From Qipengyuania vulgaris (GTDB lineage Bacteria > Pseudomonadota > Alphaproteobacteria > Sphingomonadales > Sphingomonadaceae): a stretch of 64,000 nucleotides of DNA. This document shows positions 1 to 7,059 of the stretch, in pieces; the first letter of the stretch is position 1; every line of letters begins with the position of its first letter. The notes below the pieces were generated by a model. That model saw only the letters and a list, made by a program, of their open reading frames with translations, was not told where the DNA came from and did no database searches. The translations under genes were made by a program, and so were the position numbers. The DNA lies in assembly GCA_000756795.1 (NCBI GenBank), contig CCSI01000001.1, positions 186,001-250,000 on the forward strand, in the 5' to 3' direction.

Positions 1-144
1 GTTTTGCAGGAAGCGTTGCAAGGTGGGATTGACGGGCAGTGCGTCGCGCAGGGTCTTGCCAGCGAGGTTGTCGAGCAGGTCGCCGACATTCAGGGACCCG
101 CGCCCCTTATCCAAGGCCCCCACTCTTCGCATGAGTGCGCTCAT
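1..144 (-). CDS. Hypothetical phage-like protein, 5' part only
   Basis: The first 48 codons of a gene that leaves the window at its left edge. It starts MSALMRRVGALDKGRGSLNV. The ATG (144-142) overlaps the TGA of the upstream gene as ATGA, so it is the third member of a translationally coupled minus-strand trio. No family is recognised from this N-terminus. Its place after a DUF5681-like gene suggests a phage or element gene; that is inference from context. Confidence 0.6.
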   Translation of the reverse strand, partial: MSALMRRVGALDKGRGSLNVGDLLDNLAGKTLRDALPVNPTLQRFLQN

Positions 145-560
145 CTTGCATTCTCCAGTGTAGCAATTCGGTTTTCGAGGTCGCAGGTTTCCACCAAGAC
201 CTTGTGCGCAGTCAGCAGTGACATGACACGACCCGCTTCATCGGGTGTGACTTCCCCAGCCGCCACCGCTGCCAAAAGGGCAGATGATGCAGCAACCGCG
301 TCCTCCGCCGTCCGGATAGCTGGCAGTTCAAATGCCACAGGGGAATCCTTGCGAGCAGGAGCAATACGATCAAGGCAAAGCCGGAGAGCTTGCGTGTCGC
401 CTTCCAGAGCCTTGTCGATTGCCTTGCGAGTCAGAGCCTCGTGCTCCCCTTCCAGAAGCGCTTCGATTGCCAGTGTTGTGCGATTGCGTGCACCGGGAGT
501 CCGACCGCCAAAACCGTTACCGGGCGCGAACTTGCCATCGCTCTTTCGACCATTTGCCAT
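141..560 (-). CDS. DUF5681-like small phage protein
   Basis: 139 residues. The N-terminus MANGRKSDGKFAPGNGFGG, followed by RTPGARNRTT, is the signature of the DUF5681 type: small basic proteins found in prophages and elements, often near terminase genes. The middle is charged and helical (LTRKAIDKALEGDTQALRLC) and the C-terminus has a coiled-coil-like DLENRIATLENAR. I chose the ATG at 560 because it overlaps the previous stop codon as TGATG; an ATG at 590 exists but lies inside the upstream gene. The gene is coupled at its other end too (ATGA at 144-141). Its biochemical function is unknown. Confidence 0.75.
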   Translation of the reverse strand: MANGRKSDGKFAPGNGFGGRTPGARNRTTLAIEALLEGEHEALTRKAIDKALEGDTQALRLCLDRIAPARKDSPVAFELPAIRTAEDAVAASSALLAAVAAGEVTPDEAGRVMSLLTAHKVLVETCDLENRIATLENAR

Positions 561-841
561 CACTGCACCGTGAAGCCGGGAGGAAGACACGGACCGCCCT
601 GCATCGGATTGCGCAGCCCAGCCGATTGCGGGTTACCGAGGACAGGCGCGTCATAATAGCCGGGGAAGACCGCGTGCAGATGGTCGCCTTCCGATAGCAG
701 TTGGGCATTCGGATAGCTTCTCGCCACTTCGGCTTGCAGCCAGCGCATCGACTTGCCCGAAGGCGGGGTTAGGTCGCCACGAGCCGCCGCACGCAAGCAG
801 TGAAGCGGATTGGGATTTAGACCCTTGCTGGCCTCGGTCAT
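560..841 (-). CDS. Hypothetical protein (93 aa), first gene of phage-like trio
   Basis: Starts MTEASKGLNPNPLHCLRAAA and has a conserved-looking central part (SGKSMRWLQAEVARSYPNAQ). The C-terminus is rich in Gly and Pro (GGPCLPPGF). The reading frame extends upstream to 952, but the ATG at 841 is the natural start, with the AGGGGCTGC stretch before it. Its stop overlaps the next start by one base, so the trio 841-1 reads as one transcript. No family recognised; the context is a mobile element. Confidence 0.6.
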   Translation of the reverse strand: MTEASKGLNPNPLHCLRAAARGDLTPPSGKSMRWLQAEVARSYPNAQLLSEGDHLHAVFPGYYDAPVLGNPQSAGLRNPMQGGPCLPPGFTVQ

Positions 842-974
842 TTTGCAGCCCCTCTGTCTCGCGACGATGGATTTTGAGAAACTCAAATATGACGCTTGAG
901 TATCACAGATTTCGGCGAAAGTCAATGCGATGAGAAGCCTTCCCCGACTCACTTGTTCCTGTCATGTTCTCGCC

Positions 975-1202
975 ATGAGCTCCAAGCGCCTCAACAGCCT
1001 CGCAGACTACGCCCGCCACAAATACAAGCTGAGGGTGGACTGCGCGTGTGGGCGTGTCGTCATGCTAGACCCGCACGACTTGCTGGCAGTCATCCTTGCA
1101 CGAGGTTGGAATGCTTATAGCATGGAGGGAATTGGCATGCGGCTGAAGTGTCAGCGTTGCGGAAAGCGGCCTACCCGTATCGGGCCGGGGTTAGGCAGTT
1201 AG
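975..1202 (+). CDS. Small zinc-ribbon protein, paralogue 1 of 3
   Basis: 75 residues with four cysteines in two knuckles: CAC in the segment LRVDCACGRVV and CxxC in LKCQRCGKRP. This is the layout of a zinc ribbon. Two further relatives lie at 49291-49515 and 50272-50490; all share a Y-x-LR-x-x-C core about 15-20 residues from the start and a C-terminal KCxxCG. This copy is divergent, with CxC instead of CxxC in the first knuckle. The last 4 bases overlap the convergent gene at 1199. Binding partner (DNA, RNA or protein) is unknown. Confidence 0.7.
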   Translation: MSSKRLNSLADYARHKYKLRVDCACGRVVMLDPHDLLAVILARGWNAYSMEGIGMRLKCQRCGKRPTRIGPGLGS

Positions 1203-2308
1203 CGCGCGAAAGGATCGCTCGACTGAACGCCAGCGCTGCCCACACAGCTCTTGAGTTCGCGAACCGCTCTTCGTGACCCCTTCAAGGGGAAGACATCAAT
1301 CACTTCGCCATTCATGGAAAAGAAAATGAGCTCCTCGTTAGCCAAATCTTTTTCTAGGTCTTTCCATTCAAGGAAGGCTGTCAACGTCGTCATGCCACCT
1401 TCATGGACCATGCCGCCAAAGTCCCTTGTCCCCCAGCCATCGTCCACTTTCTCTCCCGTCATGAAGGCAAGATCAATCTTGTAGTCGGTATCATTCTTGA
1501 CTGCTTGGAAGCGCTGATTGTGAAATGCCAAATAAGAACTTCCGTCTATTCGCAGGCCCGCCCCCACCCAAGAGTAATTATTCGCTTCACCTTCGGAAAA
1601 AAATTCTGCGATCATGTAGCAGCCATCGCGGTCGTCAAAATTGCGCACTTTCCATGTGCCCTGTTCCCAATTGAAGACATCCACGAGCCGTGCTGGTCGA
1701 TTGGCGCTGACAATCGAGCTGGATGAGGACGTTGTCTCAGAATTGTCGAGATCGAATATTTCGAATGAGATGCCGCTCTGTGAAGGATCGGCGGTGTTGA
1801 TCCACGCAATTTCTTCGGGAGGGGCCGACGTCGCAAAAATAACTGCTCGCTCAGGCAGGTTGAGAAGGGTCAGATACCGCCCAACCCTCGCATTCCCTAC
1901 CCCTTTTTCAATTTGCCTTCCGCCCGACAGGACATAACTCGCGTGAAAACCGACAGATGCGGTCGTCGCGATATAGCGGGTCTGCCCGGCAACCCAGATA
2001 AGTGCGCAGGACGAGGTGCATACAGTGCCGTCTGGGACGTAGGTAGAGAACCCCTTCAAGCGGATAATCTCCCCAATTTTTAAGGCTGGATCAAGTGCCC
2101 CGCCCGGGCTTTCGAGGACGATCAGCGCCTGGCTGCTAGAAACGGCTAACCTTTGAAAATGAGCGACGTCTGATTCGTCAATCTCGCCTGAAATGAAGAT
2201 CAGGTCCAACCCATCGTCGGCCTCGAGACTAATGTCGGCAGCGAAAGCAGGTGTCGCACAAAACAACGAGACAATCGCCATCCAAAATCTTGCAATTTCG
2301 CGGTTCAT
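1199..2308 (-). CDS. Periplasmic ClpP/crotonase-fold protein (COG3904-like)
   Basis: 369 residues with a signal peptide ending near ATPAFA-AD. Residues about 25-170 form a ClpP-like serine protease fold: the ESPGGALD loop that makes the oxyanion hole, TSSCALIWVAG around the probable nucleophile Ser, and VGFHASY with a candidate His. This pattern matches exported COG3904-type proteins of alphaproteobacteria. After a serine-rich linker (SSSSS near 200) comes a second beta-rich domain of about 160 residues with no recognised family. It probably acts in the periplasm; substrate unknown. It overlaps the convergent zinc-ribbon gene by 4 bases. Confidence 0.7.
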   Translation of the reverse strand: MNREIARFWMAIVSLFCATPAFAADISLEADDGLDLIFISGEIDESDVAHFQRLAVSSSQALIVLESPGGALDPALKIGEIIRLKGFSTYVPDGTVCTSSCALIWVAGQTRYIATTASVGFHASYVLSGGRQIEKGVGNARVGRYLTLLNLPERAVIFATSAPPEEIAWINTADPSQSGISFEIFDLDNSETTSSSSSIVSANRPARLVDVFNWEQGTWKVRNFDDRDGCYMIAEFFSEGEANNYSWVGAGLRIDGSSYLAFHNQRFQAVKNDTDYKIDLAFMTGEKVDDGWGTRDFGGMVHEGGMTTLTAFLEWKDLEKDLANEELIFFSMNGEVIDVFPLKGSRRAVRELKSCVGSAGVQSSDPFAR

Positions 2309-2406
2309 TCTGATGATCCTAATCGAGTCGCCGAATTAGTGACCCGTCCCTTTAAAGATATTGAGTTAACGACCTGATCATAAGGGGATGGCGGAAGTAT
2401 CCAAAT

Positions 2407-2832
2407 TCAACACCACGGCTCCCGCCTCCCCGTCCAAGTTCTCGCCAGCCCCTCGCTCACGAGCACATCGCCAAGCGACCGACCGCCAGAAATTAAAACC
2501 CGTAGCTTGCGGCCATATCTGTCTTCGTCTCGATTGCCGATTGAGCGAACCTCGAAGGGCACAGCGTTCATCAACTCGACCAGCCGATTGCGCGCCCGAA
2601 TGCCAAGCGCATATTCGGCATCGCACTTAGGGCTGCTAATCTCGGGTGTGTCTATGTCTGCAATTCGTATCTTCGTACCATCGAGCCAGACCGTATCGCC
2701 ATCGACAACACAGTTAGAGCGAATAGCACCGCAGACCGCATATTCAGTTGGCGAGGAGGATACAGCAACGGCGGCCAGCCCAAGTAAAACACCGCCACCA
2801 ACACCGGAGAAAGCGAGGGCCACCGGTCGCAA
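2407..2832 (-). CDS. Thermonuclease (SNase-like) family protein
   Basis: 141 residues. After an N-terminal hydrophobic anchor (LAFSGVGGGVLLGLAAVAV) comes a compact staphylococcal-nuclease-like OB fold: VVDGDTVWLDG, IRIADIDTPE, the catalytic-type Arg/Glu region, and DRYGRKLRVL. The DGDT and DTPE motifs are the metal and active-site elements of the family. It lies 2 bases after the stop of a small membrane protein (2835-3038), so the two are probably co-transcribed. Many alphaproteobacterial elements carry such exported or membrane-tethered nucleases. A larger homologue lies at 47975-48697. Confidence 0.8.
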   Translation of the reverse strand: MRPVALAFSGVGGGVLLGLAAVAVSSSPTEYAVCGAIRSNCVVDGDTVWLDGTKIRIADIDTPEISSPKCDAEYALGIRARNRLVELMNAVPFEVRSIGNRDEDRYGRKLRVLISGGRSLGDVLVSEGLARTWTGRREPWC

Positions 2833-2834
2833 TG

Positions 2835-3038
2835 CTATTCAGCCGTAATCAAAACGAGAGAGTAGGCGGCTCCAGTCAAAGCAATGAGGGCGAAGAAAAC
2901 CGCCGTTCCAGTCGCAGCAAATGAGAGCGCCTTACCTTGGGTCTCGGGTGTCTTGGCTATTGCCACTTTCACCCATGGGCCAACGGTGATGAGGGCCACC
3001 AGCACCATGAGGATAGCGATCGGCTCAGGTAACATCAT
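2835..3038 (-). CDS. Small two-TM membrane protein
   Basis: 67 residues with two hydrophobic helices (IAILMVLVALITVGPWVKVA and VFFALIALTGAAYSLVLI) separated by a short polar linker. Starts at tandem ATGs. Its stop is 2 bases before the thermonuclease start, which supports an operon. No family recognised; an accessory membrane partner of the nuclease is possible but unproven. Confidence 0.55.
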   Translation of the reverse strand: MMLPEPIAILMVLVALITVGPWVKVAIAKTPETQGKALSFAATGTAVFFALIALTGAAYSLVLITAE

Positions 3039-3292
3039 GCGCTTAGTTTAGCACCGGAAAACACAAAGCGACAAGCACGCTGAAACTCCGCGAGACCAGA
3101 TAACTCCCAAATGGAAGCACCGCGCCAGTCAGTCCGCCCTGTGACGGTGATTGGGCCTCGCGAAGCCGGAACCCACATAGACCCTGTTAGGCCGCGCCTC
3201 AACGCCCATGGTTGGAAAGAAAGCCTTCTTGGCTACTGTCCCCTCTCCAGTCAGCGATTGCGCCAGCATGACCGTCTGGTAAGCGATAAGAT

Positions 3293-3511
3293 CTATTTCG
3301 GGACCGTAGCGCCGACGCGGCCAGCGCCACCTATAAACGCTACGCCAGCTTCCTTGAACGCCTTGTCGATCTTTCCAAGGCTATCGCTATTAAGGGTGCC
3401 GCCGCTTTCGAAGCGAGCCACTGTAGCGTAACCCACCCCCGCCTTTTCAGCCAATTCGTTTGCCGACCACCCAAGGCCAACACGCGCCATCTTGCATTGT
3501 GTAATGTTCAT
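3293..3511 (-). CDS. XRE-type helix-turn-helix regulator (72 aa)
   Basis: A single XRE domain fills the protein: MARVGLGWSANELAEKAGVG gives helices 1-2, ATVARFESGG the recognition region, and LGKIDKAFKEAGVAFIGG the closing helices. It is of the short alphaproteobacterial type that usually represses its own promoter or element genes. It is transcribed away from the small gene at 3663, with a 151-bp AT-rich gap between them. A similar short XRE protein sits beside the recombinase at 39349. Confidence 0.85.
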   Translation of the reverse strand: MNITQCKMARVGLGWSANELAEKAGVGYATVARFESGGTLNSDSLGKIDKAFKEAGVAFIGGAGRVGATVPK

Positions 3512-3662
3512 GATGATAGAAATTATATCACAATGAGGGTTATGTCAAATATCCAGCAGTGATAGATAGCCTATCAGCTAAGGTGATGAAGCCAAAGCGG
3601 GCCGAGTGAGGCGGCAACCTCAACCCGGCCCTGTTCTAACCCTCTCATGAAGGGCCAGACTT
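3512..3662. promoter_or_regulatory. Divergent promoter/operator region of the XRE gene
   Basis: The gap between the XRE repressor and the plus-strand gene at 3663 is AT-rich next to the regulator (around 3512-3550) and contains a short dyad GATAG-n-CTATC near 3561-3574. At 3598-3632 there is an imperfect hairpin (GGGCCGAGTGAGG against CCTCAACCCGGCCC) in the leader of the 3663 gene. These suit a self-repressed divergent promoter with a structured leader; the assignment is inference. Confidence 0.4.
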
Positions 3663-3923
3663 ATGCAACTTGTACCAACCGTTCCCACCGCCGCCAAGTT
3701 CAACGGCGAGCGCATTCTAATCGACATTCAGGAAGGCACCCAGCTTTCCGTTACCGTCCATGAGGCATTGAAGCTGGCGCGCGAGATACAGCGCGAGGCA
3801 GTCGAAGCCATGGATGCTGCTCGCCAAGCAGAGCCTGCAGATTGTGAAGTCATCGCCTTCCCGATTGCCAAGGTTCGTCGCGCAATCGTCGCCGCCCGAA
3901 AGACAGCCACAGTTCTCAGTTAA
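3663..3923 (+). CDS. Small hypothetical protein (86 aa)
   Basis: Starts MQLVPTVPTAAKFNGERILI. It has a beta-like N-terminal half and a helical C-terminal half (TVHEALKLAREIQREAVEAM). No family recognised. Translation begins after a structured leader, and the gene is followed at once by a terminator-like hairpin (3930-3979). It is a candidate target of the divergent XRE regulator. Codon use looks coding, but length and lack of a family limit confidence. Confidence 0.5.
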   Translation: MQLVPTVPTAAKFNGERILIDIQEGTQLSVTVHEALKLAREIQREAVEAMDAARQAEPADCEVIAFPIAKVRRAIVAARKTATVLS

Positions 3924-3929
3924 CAGGGC

Positions 3930-3979
3930 AGCCCCCTAAAGCCCTGTAGCCCCTCGCTCTACTCAGCGGGGGGCTTTTT
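3930..3979 (+). terminator. Rho-independent-like terminator, repeat unit A
   Basis: AGCCCCC (3930-3936) can pair with GGGGGCT (3969-3975), followed by a T run. It ends the 3663 gene. On the minus strand the right arm also encodes the last codons (KKKPPAE) of the gene ending at 3959. The stretch GCCCTGTAGCC...TCAGCGGGGGGCTTTT recurs at 4492 and, more divergent, at 4873. Confidence 0.6.
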
Positions 3980-4189
3980 CTTGTCGTCGCCAGACCGCTC
4001 CATCAAATAGAGTAAGAGGAACAAAGGCCATACGGTAGCGAACATTATAGATTGGAGTGCTGTCACAAGAGCCCACGGACTGGGTGCCTTCCAAGTAGGA
4101 ATTGCCCAAAAAACCACCATCGCGGCTATAAAGCCAACGCACCAGACTGCCATCAGTATATCTTCCAAATTCCCCTCCGTGGTTGGCAA
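3959..4189 (-). CDS. Small two-TM membrane protein
   Basis: 76 residues with two transmembrane helices (AVWCVGFIAAMVVFWAIPTW and FATVWPLFLLLYLM) and a charged C-terminal tail (ERSGDDKKKPPAE). It lies 15 bases downstream of the membrane gene 4205-4402 on the same strand, probably a pair. Its final codons lie inside the terminator-like repeat unit A. No family recognised; similar in kind to the neighbouring small membrane genes. Confidence 0.5.
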   Translation of the reverse strand: MPTTEGNLEDILMAVWCVGFIAAMVVFWAIPTWKAPSPWALVTALQSIMFATVWPLFLLLYLMERSGDDKKKPPAE

Positions 4190-4204
4190 TCTCGCGTCGT
4201 CGCG

Positions 4205-4402
4205 TCACTTCGGCTGGCCATCGTAGAGCTGGATTAGAGTGCCCACGAAAATAAAGCCTCCACCCCATGTCAGCAGCAGATCAAACAGCTTCGCCATGGC
4301 ACTTCCACTATACCACGGGTCCCAAAGCCAGCCTATCGCGACACACCCACCGGATACAAATGCAGCCTTGATCAGGTCATCACGGTCGCTATCCCCATTC
4401 AT
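4205..4402 (-). CDS. Small membrane protein (65 aa)
   Basis: 65 residues: an acidic N-terminus (MNGDSDRDD), then two hydrophobic stretches around AAFVSGGCVAIGWLW and LLLTWGGGFIFVGTLIQLY. First gene of a two-gene minus-strand unit with the 76-residue protein. Function unknown; the cluster of small membrane proteins here is typical of phage or element cargo. Confidence 0.45.
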   Translation of the reverse strand: MNGDSDRDDLIKAAFVSGGCVAIGWLWDPWYSGSAMAKLFDLLLTWGGGFIFVGTLIQLYDGQPK

Positions 4403-4490
4403 ACTGACTCCAGGCCCCTCAATCTAAAGTCAATCAGGACGGACTAGCAACGCCAAGATTAGGGCGACAATACCCAAAAGCATGACTTCT

Positions 4491-4533
4491 GGCCCTGTAG
4501 CCTTTCGCCATGATCAGCGGGGGGGCTTTTCCA
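4491..4533. repeat. Repeat unit B of a terminator-like element
   Basis: GGCCCTGTAGCCTTTCGCC followed by ATGATCAGCGGGGGGGCTTT closely matches unit A at 3940-3980, with most positions identical. Here there is no left-hand C tract, so the hairpin is weaker. A third, more diverged unit is at 4871-4913. Confidence 0.55.
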
Positions 4534-4561
4534 TTCTCAATCCGAATGTTAGTCGAGGCGG

Positions 4562-4873
4562 ATGAAGGACAAAGACCATCTCATGGAAGAGGCTCAACGT
4601 CGAGCGGAAGGCTACAAACCAAAGCCACTAAGCCCAACGGAGTATGCTTGGCAAATCAGCGTTTATGCTTTCATCGCTCTTTTGTTCACCGAAGGACTGG
4701 TCTTCCTAAAATTTCCGCGAATGTGGGCGGCGATCGGAATGCTCCTAGCAGTTTACATCATGGCGAAACAGGACAACACCTACGGCTGGAAGCGATATAA
4801 GCGCTCCATTCGTCAGAACCTCGAAGCATTGCAGAGTGAAAGACCGCTCAACCGTTCCGGAAGGAGTAAATAG
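4562..4873 (+). CDS. Membrane protein with two TM helices (103 aa)
   Basis: The N-terminus is polar and basic (MKDKDHLMEEAQRRAEGYKP), followed by two helices (ISVYAFIALLFTEGLVFLKF and MWAAIGMLLAVYIMA) and a basic cytoplasmic tail. It lies between repeat units B and C. No family recognised. Other frames over this segment lack this membrane pattern, so I take it as the real one. Confidence 0.5.
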   Translation: MKDKDHLMEEAQRRAEGYKPKPLSPTEYAWQISVYAFIALLFTEGLVFLKFPRMWAAIGMLLAVYIMAKQDNTYGWKRYKRSIRQNLEALQSERPLNRSGRSK

Positions 4874-4913
4874 CCTTCTTGCCCTTCGCCTTAGTCAGCG
4901 GAGCGATTTTTCG
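4871..4913. repeat. Repeat unit C (diverged)
   Basis: TAGCCTTCTTGCCCTTCGCC then TTAGTCAGCGGAGCGATTTT is a diverged form of units A and B. It follows directly on the stop of the 4562 gene and keeps the TCAGCGG core and the terminal T run, so it may act as its terminator. Confidence 0.4.
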
Positions 4914-5035
4914 TGCACCTTTGAAATCGTCTGATTAAATTCAAACAGGCTGGACCCGCAGCCCCGTAGTTGCCCCGTACTTACGCGGCTCGCGGCGACC
5001 CGACCGCCCGTTATCCCGCCGATATTAAACGGGCA

Positions 5036-5368
5036 TCACCGCCGCGCCGCGATGGTTGCAATCTGCCCCATGATGGCCTGCATGACCTTGTTGGCTTGCC
5101 CCGCCGGAACTTTCAGGAAGCGAGCTGACTTGCCTGCGCTCTCGCCATCTCGCGCCATGGCTTGAAATGCCCGCCAGCTCGCCGGGGGGAACATGCCAGA
5201 CAGCTTCCGCAGTTCCTCCGTTGCGTTACCCTCGACGCGCTCTTCGGATGACCGCGCCCCACTTGGGCGATCTTCGCCATAGGATGCCGTCAGCTTGCCA
5301 AGTGTCGGTTGTGCCGCCCAAAGGCGTTCGCCCCGCTCGATGGTAAGGCGCGCTTCGGGAGGAAACAT
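5036..5368 (-). CDS. Hypothetical element protein (110 aa), overlapping frame
   Basis: Starts at an ATG inside the 75-residue gene 5226-5453 and runs on for 110 residues, overlapping it by 143 bases in another frame. The second half (LRKLSGMFPPASWRAFQAMA, then KVMQAIMGQIATIAARR) looks more protein-like than the competing frame. There is no separate upstream space for a start. Either two overlapping genes exist or one longer gene has a frameshift. It is the last gene of the excisionase-led operon. Function unknown. Confidence 0.45.
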   Translation of the reverse strand: MFPPEARLTIERGERLWAAQPTLGKLTASYGEDRPSGARSSEERVEGNATEELRKLSGMFPPASWRAFQAMARDGESAGKSARFLKVPAGQANKVMQAIMGQIATIAARR

Positions 5369-5453
5369 CGCGGTCGATTATCGTGGACTTTCTACGGCGC
5401 TTCGGGTGGGCAAGATTGCCGTTGGTGTCGGTTACGAATGGCTGTTCAGTCAT
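5226..5453 (-). CDS. Hypothetical protein (75 aa), coupled to upstream gene
   Basis: MTEQPFVTDTNGNLAHPKRR begins at an ATG overlapping the TGA of the 248-residue gene (ATGA, 5453-5450), a strong sign of a real start. The basic N-terminal part looks like a nucleic-acid-binding tail. From about residue 30 the frame competes with the 110-residue frame, and its C-terminus (RRSPKWGAVIRRARRG) looks less natural, so a programmed or mutational frameshift is possible. Confidence 0.4.
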   Translation of the reverse strand: MTEQPFVTDTNGNLAHPKRRRKSTIIDRDVSSRSAPYHRAGRTPLGGTTDTWQADGILWRRSPKWGAVIRRARRG

Positions 5454-6196
5454 GCTGCCAACCTTTCGTGCGCGAAGTGGGCCAAAACGTGTTTGGGGTC
5501 TTTTGCAGGCCATTTGATTGCCGATGCCCAACACCTACCCCTGGTAGTATGTATATGTGTGCTGGAATCCCGAACACGAAGGATTGGCAGTCTTCCGACC
5601 TTTTGTGGTTTTAGCGTCCTGGAATCCTGAACGGGAGCAGGGGCCATAATCGGCGTTTCTTCTACCACTGTTCTGGAATCCCGAACCGGAAAATAGCCGC
5701 TGACTTCCTTCTTCTTGTAGTTTGCGAGGACCCTAAGTCGCTTGTCAGCACGCCGCGCAGCCTTGCCGGAGAGAGGTGCGTAATCACGCCAGTCATTGGT
5801 TGGCGCTCGGCGCTTGGGGTTTGGACTTTCCGGCCACGAATGCATTGTCAGCCGCCAGCACCGCGCTCTTGATTGCTCGCTTGCTTTAGAGCGGAACTGA
5901 GAGGTCTTGGCGCACTCGATAAAGCCAGCGTGGGTCAGGTTGTCGAACGACCGAACGGCGATGCCCAAATCCGAAACACCTATTCGAGCCGCCGCATCCC
6001 TGACAGATAGATACAGCGAACCATTGTTGATGCCGTTGTAGAGCATCATTAACTCTGTCAGCAGGGACCGGTCGTTGCTATCGAGGCTTGAGTATGCGGC
6101 ACTACACAGCAACGCATGGTCGAGCATGGCGAACCGACGCGACCCGTTATTGCGGCCTTTCGCGTTGGGCTTCGCGGGGCGTTTACGTTTCCCCAT
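5450..6196 (-). CDS. Hypothetical replication/regulation-type protein (248 aa)
   Basis: A basic N-terminus (MGKRKRPAKPNAKGRNNGSR) precedes a winged-helix-like region, residues about 25-115 (SSLDSNDRSLLTELMMLYNG, SVRDAAARIGVSDLGIAVRS). The C-terminal third holds a degenerate repeat: VRDSRT, VQDSRT and VRDSST, about 25 residues apart. This resembles helix-turn-helix proteins of phage replication modules, but no named family is certain. It starts one base after the stop of the 62-residue gene and is coupled to the next gene by ATGA. Confidence 0.65.
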   Translation of the reverse strand: MGKRKRPAKPNAKGRNNGSRRFAMLDHALLCSAAYSSLDSNDRSLLTELMMLYNGINNGSLYLSVRDAAARIGVSDLGIAVRSFDNLTHAGFIECAKTSQFRSKASEQSRARCWRLTMHSWPESPNPKRRAPTNDWRDYAPLSGKAARRADKRLRVLANYKKKEVSGYFPVRDSRTVVEETPIMAPAPVQDSRTLKPQKVGRLPILRVRDSSTHIHTTRGRCWASAIKWPAKDPKHVLAHFAHERLAA

Positions 6197-6385
6197 TCAC
6201 AGCTCCCCTGTTTCGTCGACCTTGCGCCGACCGAGGACAAGCCTCATTCCGCCCATCGTCCCGCGCGCGTCCCGAAGATCGGAGAAACGACGCTCGGTTT
6301 CGTGAAGGCCGCTAGGGTCAGGAGGATTGAGTGTAACCACCCAATCCTCGCCATCCCGCGACAAGATTACATCGCCGCTGCTCAT
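6197..6385 (-). CDS. Small hypothetical protein (62 aa)
   Basis: MSSGDVILSRDGEDWVVTLN begins in an ATGA overlap with the winged-helix gene before it and stops directly against the start of the 248-residue gene. A beta-hairpin start and an arginine-rich middle (ETERRFSDLRDARG) are visible. No family recognised. Its reality is supported by coupling on both sides. Confidence 0.55.
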   Translation of the reverse strand: MSSGDVILSRDGEDWVVTLNPPDPSGLHETERRFSDLRDARGTMGGMRLVLGRRKVDETGEL

Positions 6386-6720
6386 GCTGCTTCCTCCGGT
6401 CGGATAACGGAGTAGGCCATCACATCGCAGCCCATGAGTCCTGGCCGCTTGCCGACCTCATGGAGCAGGCCGCGCTTTCGGAGTTCACCACATCGAGGGC
6501 GGACAACGTGCACAGGCAGGTCAAGGTCGTTGGCAATGGTTTCCGGAATTTCCCCGGCAGGCCCGTATGGCTCGAAAGCCTCCATCACCTGACTGTGCCG
6601 CCTCCCGAGGTCCTGTGTGACTTCACGGGCCGCAGCCTCGCTATTAGCCTTGGCCTGCGCGCTGTGACCCTTTGAGCCTGCTGCCGTGCCGCGTGCATAG
6701 TGGGGGTTGTAACTGGTCAC
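6382..6720 (-). CDS. Winged-helix DNA-binding element protein (112 aa)
   Basis: Residues 45-105 read as a winged helix: SQVMEAFEPYGPAGEIPETI, then ANDLDLPVHVVRPRCGELRK with the wing GLLHEVGKRPG. The N-terminus is Ala/Gly/Lys-rich and probably disordered. It sits fourth in the excisionase-led operon with 4-base overlaps on both sides. A role in element replication control or host-gene regulation is plausible; this is inferred from the fold only. Confidence 0.65.
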   Translation of the reverse strand: MTSYNPHYARGTAAGSKGHSAQAKANSEAAAREVTQDLGRRHSQVMEAFEPYGPAGEIPETIANDLDLPVHVVRPRCGELRKRGLLHEVGKRPGLMGCDVMAYSVIRPEEAA

Positions 6721-6881
6721 GCTGCACCCCCCAACGGCAGGCGCGCCGTGCTAATGTTTCGGACATAACCAGCGGCGAGCGCAAGTGCCTCGCCAAAGTC
6801 GAACGTCAGGCGGTCAATGCCACCGTCAATTTCGTGGTCATCATATTCAGGCGGATATACCGCTAGCAGTTTGTATCCCAT
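6717..6881 (-). CDS. Small hypothetical protein (54 aa)
   Basis: Starts MGYKLLAVYPPEYDDHEIDG and ends ARLPLGGAA. The acidic middle (FDFGEALALAAGYVRNIS) could form an amphipathic helix. The ATG at 6881 has GGGAAC upstream and is preferred to the ATG at 6923. It ends in an ATGA overlap with the winged-helix gene and overlaps the preceding 70-residue frame by 35 bases. Function unknown. Confidence 0.5.
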   Translation of the reverse strand: MGYKLLAVYPPEYDDHEIDGGIDRLTFDFGEALALAAGYVRNISTARLPLGGAA

Positions 6882-7059
6882 ATGTTCCCTTTCCGACTTC
6901 ATGCCGTAGGGAAGTGGACGCAATGAGCATCTGGACTAGCTGAATGAGTTCGGCTATAATGCGCAGGCAGAAACGTTCCGCTTCCATACGGATATTCGGG
7001 CCATCCCTTCCTACAGCGGTGGCCTTTTGAATTGGCCCTCGACAGGGCAGGGCAATCAT
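6847..7059 (-). CDS. Small hypothetical protein (70 aa)
   Basis: Begins in an ATGA overlap with the excisionase stop (7059-7056) and has a hydrophobic helix around FCLRIIAELIQLVQMLIAST. Its last 35 bases overlap the next gene. No family recognised. The coupling is the main evidence. Confidence 0.4.
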   Translation of the reverse strand: MIALPCRGPIQKATAVGRDGPNIRMEAERFCLRIIAELIQLVQMLIASTSLRHEVGKGTYGIQTASGISA

